Positions 1 to 4,517 of a stretch of 7,610 bases of DNA are shown here, one piece after another. The notes under the pieces are model-generated. The model did not search any database, was not told the DNA's origin, and worked only from the letters and a program-made list of their open reading frames with translations. The DNA comes from Peptococcaceae bacterium (GTDB lineage Bacteria > Bacillota > Peptococcia > Peptococcales > Peptococcaceae): NCBI GenBank assembly GCA_017387265.1, contig JAFOFM010000086.1, forward strand, positions 1-7,610, written 5' to 3'. Numbering within the stretch: the first letter of the stretch is position 1; each line of letters starts with the position of its first letter. The translations under genes and the position numbers were made by a program.

Positions 1-561
1 GCTGAATTACCTGAAATGCCTAAAGAAAAACGGCAGCGTATGATTGATAAAGACGGTCTTCCGGAATATGATGCTGGCATTATTACTGCCAGCAAAGCCC
101 TGGTTGACTTTTACGATGCGGTTCATACGTATTATGGCGATGCAAAAAAAATCAGCAACTGGATTATGGGGGAACTGCTTGCAAAAGTAAATGCCGAAGG
201 CATCGAACTGGATGCTTTGAAAATTCAGCCGGAACAGATGGCAGCTTTGCTAAAACTGGTTGATTCCGGTGAAATCAGCGGTAAAATTGCTAAAAAAGTG
301 TTTGCAGAAATGTTTGAAACCGGAAAAAATCCAGACGATATCATAAAAGAACAGGGTCTTAAGCAGATTTCTGACGAGACAGAGTTAAAAACTATGATAG
401 AGCAGGTTGCAGAAACAAATCCAAAATCAGTAGAAGACTACAAAGCGGGAAAAACAAAAGCTCTGGGTTTTCTGGTAGGCCAGATTATGAAGCAGTCCAG
501 AGGGCAGGCAAACCCGGCGGTAATTAATAGGTTGCTGGTTGAAAAATTAAACAGTATGTAA
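1..561 (+). CDS. gatB: Aspartyl/glutamyl-tRNA(Asn/Gln) amidotransferase subunit B, C-terminal part (5' end outside window)
   Basis: GatB is the subunit of the GatCAB amidotransferase that binds misacylated Glu-tRNA(Gln) or Asp-tRNA(Asn) and phosphorylates the side chain before amidation. The reading frame is open from base 1 with no start needed. The first residues (AELPEMPKEKRQR) match the conserved linker that follows the catalytic cradle of GatB. The remaining residues form the helical GatB/YqeY tail domain that contacts tRNA, ending in the typical motif GFLVGQIMKQSRGQANP near the C-terminus. About 186 codons are present, against roughly 475 in full-length family members, so the N-terminal catalytic domain lies upstream of the window. 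The gene stops at TAA 559-561 and is followed after 38 bases by a terminator. It is therefore probably the last gene of a gatCAB unit, although gatC and gatA are not visible. No frameshift or odd residue was noticed. Confidence 0.96.
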   Translation, partial: AELPEMPKEKRQRMIDKDGLPEYDAGIITASKALVDFYDAVHTYYGDAKKISNWIMGELLAKVNAEGIELDALKIQPEQMAALLKLVDSGEISGKIAKKVFAEMFETGKNPDDIIKEQGLKQISDETELKTMIEQVAETNPKSVEDYKAGKTKALGFLVGQIMKQSRGQANPAVINRLLVEKLNSM

Positions 562-599
562 TGTATTTCTGTTGGTCAGGCAGATAATCCTAATAATAA

Positions 600-647
600 A
601 AATAACACTTTCGAAATCAATTTAGTTTGTTTACGAAAGTGTTATTT
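600..647. terminator. Bidirectional intrinsic terminator between gatB and the ANTAR gene
   Basis: Bases 600-613 and 634-647 form a perfect 14-bp inverted repeat (AATAACACTTTCG against CGAAAGTGTTATT, plus one A-T pair) around a 20-base loop. The loop can add a short CAA/TTG pairing. On the + strand the stem runs into TTATTTATTT. On the - strand it runs into TTTATTATTA. It sits between convergent genes and so can end both transcripts. The stop codon of the leftward ANTAR gene (646-648) lies inside the stem foot. Confidence 0.88.
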
Positions 648-1242
648 ATTTGGTACGATTCTGGTAGGTTTCGATAAGCTGCTGTGCGATTGTTTTTCGT
701 GAAACACAGTGATCCATAGCCTGCTTTTCGATATAGCGATGCGCTTCTGGTTCGGTCATGTTTTCTTTTTCGATTAAAAGCCATTTGGCCCGGTTGACCA
801 GTCGAATTTCTTCCATTTTTTCTTCGATTGACAATGTTTTCTTTTCAAAGCGGCGAAGCCGTTCTCGAGCGCTTTCCAGCCACTTTAGAGCTGTTGCTAT
901 TGTGGAACGGGATGTCGGTTTTGATAGCGTGAAAACACCGTGCTGAACGAGACGACTATGTGCCTCTTCATAGATTTCATTTCGAACCAAAAGGAGGGCA
1001 ACAGAGTTTCCCGATGTGCAGACATCGATAGCAAAGTGAAGCCCTGCATCATCGGGCAGAGGCGTATTGATAATGACAAAGTCGTATGCCCGTTCCAGCA
1101 CCTTCTGTTTAGCGGAGCTGATACTTATAGCGGTATGAACCGGCTCATATCTGCCTTCCGGGAGGAGTTCAAGCAGGGAGCGGGTGAAAGATTCGGTGGA
1201 AGAAACCAGAAGAATACTATAAACCTGTTCCTGTAAATGCAT
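646..1242 (-). CDS. ANTAR-domain RNA-binding antiterminator with degenerate receiver domain, next to glnA
   Basis: This 198-residue protein has a receiver-like N-terminal domain (about 1-120), a charged helical linker likely to be a coiled coil (about 122-148) and an ANTAR domain (about 140-195). The ANTAR domain is recognisable from RAKWLLIEKENMTEPEAHRYI followed by KQAMDHCVSRKTIAQQLI. ANTAR proteins bind tandem RNA hairpins and prevent transcription termination, often in nitrogen metabolism (AmiR, NasR, NasT, EutV, clostridial NitR). The receiver looks unable to be phosphorylated. The usual acidic pair after strand 1 is S14-S15, and the phospho-Asp position in DFVIINTPLP is N59, while the conserved Lys survives as K108 (SKP). 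Control by a binding partner, as AmiC controls AmiR, is therefore more likely than control by a kinase (inference). The start is set by AGGAGG at 1249-1254, six bases before the ATG. The gene lies 78 bp downstream of glnA on the same strand, with no convincing promoter of its own, so they are probably co-transcribed. Confidence 0.93.
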   Translation of the reverse strand: MHLQEQVYSILLVSSTESFTRSLLELLPEGRYEPVHTAISISSAKQKVLERAYDFVIINTPLPDDAGLHFAIDVCTSGNSVALLLVRNEIYEEAHSRLVQHGVFTLSKPTSRSTIATALKWLESARERLRRFEKKTLSIEEKMEEIRLVNRAKWLLIEKENMTEPEAHRYIEKQAMDHCVSRKTIAQQLIETYQNRTK

Positions 1243-1320
1243 AAAACTCCTCCTTTCTAATGTCTGGCTGACACCTGGAATATTTTGAATATAAGAATAA
1301 CGTAAAATGGTGCTGCAATA

Positions 1321-2532
1321 TTAGTTTTTACAATAAATATCCAGAATAGCTTTTGGTATGATGTCTTTAATAAAAGCGCTTTGCGCTGCAAGAGTGCGAG
1401 CGGTTTCCAGATCCTGTGGAAGCTTCTGATACATGGCTAGTGTCTTGCTGTCGGCTTTATATAAATTTACATCAGCCGGAGCAGGGATTTCCAGTTTATT
1501 CTGAATGCCGTAAAGGCCGGCATAAATCAGCAGGGCAAATGCCAGATATGGATTGGCCGTTGGATCCGGAGAGCGGAGTTCAGCCCGGCGATATTCGCCG
1601 ACCGCTGCAGGAATACGTACCAGCTGGGAGCGGTTTTCACTGGACCAAGAAATATATCCCGGCGCTTTATTGCTGCCAAATCGTTCATAGGAATTTTCCG
1701 TATGGTTTAGAAAAACTGTCATGTCGGAAATTTTGTCGAGAATACCGGCAATCATTGGGTGCAGATAATCAACACCATCATTCGATTTCAAAGACATATT
1801 GATATGAAAACCACTTCCCGGTTTTCCGGCAATTGGTTTTGGGCTGAAATCGGCATGGAGCCCGTTTTTATGTGCAACGGTTTTTACAATGGTCTGGAAT
1901 GTGATAACATTATCAGCGGCACTTAGCGCATCGGAGTAGCGAAAATCAATTTCATTCTGCCCTGGGCCTTCCTCATGGTGTGAGCTTTCCGGGCGAATGC
2001 CCATCTGCTCCAGAGTGAGACAGATTTCACGGCGAATATTTTCCCCTTTATCTTCTGGAGCCACATCCATATAACCGGCTTTGTCGTAAGGCTCAGAAAC
2101 CGGTATGCCGTTCTCATCCAGCCGGAAAAGATAAAATTCCTGTTCGGCACCGAATGCAAAACAGAACCCGGCCTGCTCTGCAGTATGGATTGCTTTTTTC
2201 AGTAAGGTGCGGGTGTCACATTCAAACGGAGTTCCATCTGGATAGGAAATACTGCAGAACATACGAACAACGCGGCCGTGTTCAGGGCGCCAGGGGAGCA
2301 TCATTAATGTTTCTGCATCGGGATGGAGCAGCAAATCCGAGCGGTATTCATCGCCGAATCCTGCAATTGCTGAAGCATCAATTGCAATGCCGTATGTAAA
2401 AGCGCGAGGCAGTTCCTGCGGCATAATGGAGATATTTTTCTGTTTCCCAAACACATCGCAAAAAGCCAGACGGATAAATTTCACATCTTCTTCTTCCACG
2501 AATTGCATAACTTCCTGCTGGGAATACTTCAT
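1321..2532 (-). CDS. glnA: Type I glutamine synthetase, short C-terminus
   Basis: Glutamine synthetase makes glutamine from glutamate, ammonia and ATP in the cytoplasm, normally as a dodecamer. The 403-residue protein has the N-terminal beta-grasp domain (about 1-85) and the catalytic domain. Visible motifs are the metal-binding EQEFYLF (E130, E132), HHEEGPGQNEIDF (E187, E194), the ATP-binding KPIAGKPGSGFHINMS (232-247), NRSQLVRIP (300-308) and ELRSPDPTANPYLA (318-331). The start was placed at MKYSQQEV because AGGTG (2539-2543) lies six bases upstream; the frame stays open to 2565 without support. Oddities, from eye alignment to remembered B. subtilis GlnA: DGSS is DASA (52-55), feedback residue R62 aligns with D61, flap residue E304 aligns with K289, and about 20 C-terminal residues are missing. 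The core catalytic motifs look intact, so an active enzyme with altered feedback is likely. It is the first gene of a leftward unit with the ANTAR gene. Confidence 0.95.
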   Translation of the reverse strand: MKYSQQEVMQFVEEEDVKFIRLAFCDVFGKQKNISIMPQELPRAFTYGIAIDASAIAGFGDEYRSDLLLHPDAETLMMLPWRPEHGRVVRMFCSISYPDGTPFECDTRTLLKKAIHTAEQAGFCFAFGAEQEFYLFRLDENGIPVSEPYDKAGYMDVAPEDKGENIRREICLTLEQMGIRPESSHHEEGPGQNEIDFRYSDALSAADNVITFQTIVKTVAHKNGLHADFSPKPIAGKPGSGFHINMSLKSNDGVDYLHPMIAGILDKISDMTVFLNHTENSYERFGSNKAPGYISWSSENRSQLVRIPAAVGEYRRAELRSPDPTANPYLAFALLIYAGLYGIQNKLEIPAPADVNLYKADSKTLAMYQKLPQDLETARTLAAQSAFIKDIIPKAILDIYCKN

Positions 2533-2547
2533 AACAATCACCTGCTT

Positions 2548-2564
2548 TGTAAAAATAGTAGACA
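2548..2564. promoter_or_regulatory. Possible GlnR/TnrA-like box in the glnA leader
   Basis: The 17-bp sequence TGTAAAAATAGTAGACA matches the GlnR/TnrA consensus TGTNA-N7-TNACA at seven of eight fixed positions (A replaces the second-half T). It lies between the predicted glnA transcription start (about 2587) and the glnA start codon, where a bound repressor would block elongation. One match of this quality in a few hundred AT-rich bases is not rare by chance, and whether this organism has GlnR is unknown. Confidence 0.25.
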
Positions 2565-2593
2565 ATACCAGTAACCTTTATTTTTAAAATGTG

Positions 2594-2622
2594 ATTATAC
2601 AGCAAATTTTCCGGACTGTCTA
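2594..2622 (-). promoter_or_regulatory. Promoter of glnA-ANTAR
   Basis: Read on the - strand, the -35 is TAGACA (2617-2622) and the -10 is a perfect TATAAT (2594-2599), separated by exactly 17 bases (2600-2616). This predicts a start near 2587 and a leader of about 55 bases before glnA. The leader is AT-rich and contains no obvious intrinsic terminator or tandem hexaloop hairpins, so ANTAR-dependent antitermination directly in the glnA leader is not evident. Confidence 0.75.
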
Positions 2623-2683
2623 TACTCAATTTTATATAAGGGGATATGAAAATACCGATGTTGTGCTAATCTGAATAAAAAGA

Positions 2684-2712
2684 TTGACAGAAGAAAGTTG
2701 ACGCGGTAAAAT
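2684..2712 (+). promoter_or_regulatory. Promoter of nadE
   Basis: The -35 is a perfect TTGACA (2684-2689) and the -10 is TAAAAT (2707-2712), with a 17-base spacer. Transcription should start at about 2718-2720, only a few bases before the hairpin at 2722. The -10 is flanked by two copies of ACGCG (2701-2705 and 2714-2718), a possible operator. A second TTGAC at 2698-2702 has no matching -10. The promoter is divergent from the glnA promoter about 60 bp away. Confidence 0.82.
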
Positions 2713-2721
2713 AACGCGCAT

Positions 2722-2775
2722 AAAGGCAAAGATGTCTTTAAGGTATAAATCCTTAGAGATATCTTTGCCTTTTTT
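2722..2775 (+). terminator. Terminator-like hairpin at the 5' end of the nadE transcript (cassette 1)
   Basis: The left arm 2722-2743 pairs along its whole length with 2751-2772 (22 bp, including two G-U pairs) around the loop TATAAAT. The stem begins AAAGGCAAAG and ends CTTTGCC, followed by six T (2770-2775). No + strand gene lies between it and the divergent glnA gene, so it cannot be the terminator of an upstream gene; it stands in the nadE leader. It begins nine bases after the -10. It would either end transcription after about 55 bases unless overridden, or protect the mRNA 5' end. Its near-copy precedes purC. Confidence 0.85.
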
Positions 2776-2799
2776 ATTACAGCATGATTTGCTGTAATA
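2775..2799 (+). promoter_or_regulatory. Second hairpin or operator in the nadE leader
   Basis: The sequence holds a perfect inverted repeat, TATTACAGC (2775-2783) and GCTGTAATA (2791-2799), with a seven-base spacer ATGATTT. It starts at the end of the cassette 1 U-run and overlaps it by one base. It could be an RNA hairpin of about nine pairs, or a DNA operator roughly 65 bases downstream of the predicted start. No regulator family was recognised with confidence. Confidence 0.6.
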
Positions 2800-2800
2800 G

Positions 2801-2823
2801 GATAGTTACATTCATGAACTATC
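2801..2823 (+). promoter_or_regulatory. Third hairpin in the nadE leader
   Basis: GATAGTT (2801-2807) and AACTATC (2817-2823) are perfect complements around a nine-base loop. The repeat lies one base after the previous one and 27 bases before the GAGGG ribosome binding site. The predicted nadE leader RNA is therefore nearly continuous structure from its first bases to 2823. Loop sizes do not match the hexaloops of the described ANTAR target. Confidence 0.5.
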
Positions 2824-2860
2824 AACAGGAAAACAGACGAAAAAAGAATGAGGGATGAAT

Positions 2861-3610
2861 ATGTTTGATGTAGAAAAGGTGACGCAGGATTGTATTATAT
2901 GGATTCGAAAATTTTTTGAGGAAAACGGACAGGGGTGCAGAGCCGTGATAGGAATTTCCGGCGGGAAAGATAGTTCCGTTACTGCAGCCCTGTGCGCGGA
3001 GGCACTTGGAAAGGAACGTGTGATTGGTGTGCTGATGCCTTGCGGCGTTCAGCCGGATATTGATATGGCATATCGGCTGGTGAAGCATTTAGAAATTCCT
3101 TATTATGAAATCAATATAGAAGAAGCCGTGCAGGCTGTTACAAAAAGTCTTAGCGGTTTACCGGAGCTGTCAGAACAGACCAGAATTAACCTTCCGGCAA
3201 GGGTGCGTATGACGACATTATATGCGGTATCACAGAGCATGAACGGTAGAGTCGCAAATACCTGCAATCTGTCAGAAGATTGGGTTGGCTATGCAACCCG
3301 GTATGGCGATGGCGCAGGGGATTTCAGCCCTTTATGTAATCTGACCGTTTCGGAAATTCGAAAAATAGGGCATTTCCTGAGGCTTCCGGAGGAACTGGTT
3401 GAAAAAACACCAATTGACGGTCTGTGTGGAAAAACCGATGAGCAAAAGCTTGGATTCACTTATGAAGAACTCGATGATTATATCAGAACCGGGGTCATTA
3501 CAAATCAGGATATAAAAGCACGAATTGATCTGCTGCATCATAAAAACCGGTTTAAGGTTGAACCAATGCCGGGATTTCCGTATAATAAAGGCGATGAATC
3601 TTTATCTTGA
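2861..3610 (+). CDS. nadE: Ammonia-dependent NAD(+) synthetase
   Basis: NadE adenylylates nicotinic acid adenine dinucleotide with ATP and amidates it with ammonia to give NAD, the last step of NAD synthesis. The 249-residue protein is an N-type ATP pyrophosphatase with the P-loop GISGGKDSS (31-39). It also has the NTCNLSEDWVGYATRYGDGAGDFSPL region (133-158) that shapes the substrate site, and KTPIDGLCGKTDEQKLGFTY (182-201). The length fits stand-alone ammonia-dependent NadE, and there is no nitrilase-type glutaminase domain, so it depends on free ammonia. The start ATG at 2861 was preferred to the in-frame ATG at 2855 because GAGGG (2850-2854) touches the latter but is six bases from the former. 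The gene is divergent from glnA and has its own promoter and structured leader. Its stop codon (3608-3610) lies inside the -35 of the purC promoter. Confidence 0.95.
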   Translation: MFDVEKVTQDCIIWIRKFFEENGQGCRAVIGISGGKDSSVTAALCAEALGKERVIGVLMPCGVQPDIDMAYRLVKHLEIPYYEINIEEAVQAVTKSLSGLPELSEQTRINLPARVRMTTLYAVSQSMNGRVANTCNLSEDWVGYATRYGDGAGDFSPLCNLTVSEIRKIGHFLRLPEELVEKTPIDGLCGKTDEQKLGFTYEELDDYIRTGVITNQDIKARIDLLHHKNRFKVEPMPGFPYNKGDESLS

Positions 3611-3635
3611 CGAGAAAATTAGATTGGTGTAATAT
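3607..3635 (+). promoter_or_regulatory. Promoter of purC (purC-purB-guaA)
   Basis: The -35 is TTGACG (3607-3612), overlapping the nadE stop codon, and the -10 is TAATAT (3630-3635), with a 17-base spacer. The start is expected near 3641-3643. The distance from the -10 to the following hairpin is nine bases, exactly as at nadE, which supports both assignments. Confidence 0.75.
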
Positions 3636-3644
3636 GATTGTGTT

Positions 3645-3698
3645 AAAGGCAAAGGCGTCTTTAAGGATAAAACCTTAAAGGCGTCTTTGTCTTTTTTT
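3645..3698 (+). terminator. Terminator-like hairpin at the 5' end of the purC transcript (cassette 2)
   Basis: The left arm 3645-3666 pairs fully with 3673-3694 (22 bp, three G-U pairs) around the hexaloop ATAAAA. A run of seven T follows at 3692-3698. It resembles cassette 1 closely: both start TAAAGGCAAAG, share GTCTTTAAGG and CCTTA, and differ partly by compensatory changes (T-A to C-G and A-T to G-U in the middle of the stem). Each arm contains the same 12 bases AAAGGCGTCTTT (3651-3662 and 3677-3688), so the element is both an inverted and a direct repeat. It probably also ends read-through from nadE. Confidence 0.87.
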
Positions 3699-3776
3699 GC
3701 ATGTATTTTTGTATCTGCGATAACTATAAACAGAATTACAATGGCAGAGATGATAATCAGACTGGAGGTAGTGATG

Positions 3777-4493
3777 ATGAACAAAATGGAACTGCTTTAT
3801 GAAGGAAAGGCAAAAAAAGTCTACTCAACTCAGCATCCGGAACGGCTGGTTGTGGAGTACAAGGACGATGCGACAGCGTTTAACGGACAGAAGAAAGGCT
3901 CTATTTCCGGTAAAGGGATTATTAATAACCAGATGAGCAACAGACTGATGGAATATCTGGAACAAAAGGGAATTCCAACGCATTTTGTGGAGGAACTTAG
4001 CGAGCGTGAGACTCTGGTGAAAAAGGTAACAATTATTCCGTTAGAGGTCATCGTGCGGAATATCGCAGCTGGCTCGTTTTCAAAACGCTATGGCGTGGAG
4101 GAAGGCTTTGTTTTTTCGGAACCGACGATTGAGTTTTCTTATAAAAATGACGGCCTGAATGATCCGCTGATGAATGAGTATCATGCAGTGAGCATGGGTT
4201 TGGCCTCGCAGCAGGAAGTTGAAACGATAGAACGTTATGCGTTTGCTATCAATGAGATTTTGAAAGCGTTCTGGGAAACCTGCGGTATTACTCTGGTTGA
4301 TTTTAAACTGGAGTTCGGCCGCTTGCGTGATGGCTCTATTGTGCTGGCCGATGAAATCAGCCCGGATACCAGCCGGCTCTGGGATAGCAAAACAGGAGAA
4401 AAACTGGATAAAGACCGGTTCCGCAGAGATTTAGGAAGCGTGGAAGAAGCCTATGAAGAGGTTATGAAACGGCTTAATGAGCATTTGCAGTAA
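3777..4493 (+). CDS. purC: Phosphoribosylaminoimidazole-succinocarboxamide (SAICAR) synthase
   Basis: PurC joins CAIR and aspartate with ATP to form SAICAR in purine synthesis. The 238-residue protein opens with LLYEGKAKKVY, the typical family start. It carries the first signature IIPLEVIVRNIAAGS (86-100), the second signature LVDFKLEFG (173-181) and the ADEISPDTSRLWD motif (191-203). The length is normal for bacterial PurC. GGAGG at 3764-3768 lies eight bases before ATG 3777 and five before ATG 3774, so the start could be one codon earlier. The frame stays open upstream to about 3687, but that stretch is the terminator hairpin and leader and has no support as protein. purB follows after 24 bases. 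No purine riboswitch or PurBox was recognised in the leader (3699-3776), where I saw no strong secondary structure either. Confidence 0.97.
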   Translation: MNKMELLYEGKAKKVYSTQHPERLVVEYKDDATAFNGQKKGSISGKGIINNQMSNRLMEYLEQKGIPTHFVEELSERETLVKKVTIIPLEVIVRNIAAGSFSKRYGVEEGFVFSEPTIEFSYKNDGLNDPLMNEYHAVSMGLASQQEVETIERYAFAINEILKAFWETCGITLVDFKLEFGRLRDGSIVLADEISPDTSRLWDSKTGEKLDKDRFRRDLGSVEEAYEEVMKRLNEHLQ

Positions 4494-4517
4494 TCCGGCA
4501 AGCAAAGGAGAAACCGC

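Noticed and set aside
2533..2565. Eleven-residue upstream extension of glnA
   Set aside because: AGGTG six bases before 2532 and the family start (MKYSQQEV) favour the internal ATG; the extension has no ribosome binding site.
2784..2858. A 24-codon reading frame in the nadE leader whose TGA stop ends two bases before the nadE ATG, a possible leader peptide
   Set aside because: Neither of its ATG codons (2784, 2814) has a ribosome binding site, and the region is better explained by the two inverted repeats.
2722..3698. Direct assignment of the nadE and purC hairpins as ANTAR targets
   Set aside because: The described target is two short hairpins with hexaloops bearing A1 and G4. Here there is one long stem with loop TATAAAT or ATAAAA, so the link is kept only as a hypothesis.
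3714..3748. TCTGC/GCAGA pairing in the purC leader
   Set aside because: Only five base pairs around a loop of about 25 bases, which is expected by chance.
3687..3776. In-frame upstream extension of purC from a TTG codon
   Set aside because: It would begin inside the terminator hairpin and has no ribosome binding site; GGAGG at 3764-3768 and the family N-terminus support 3777 (or 3774).
3636..3776. Purine riboswitch or PurR box before purC
   Set aside because: Neither the conserved guanine-aptamer core nor a CCGAAC-type PurBox was found in the leader; the only strong structure is the hairpin at 3645-3698.
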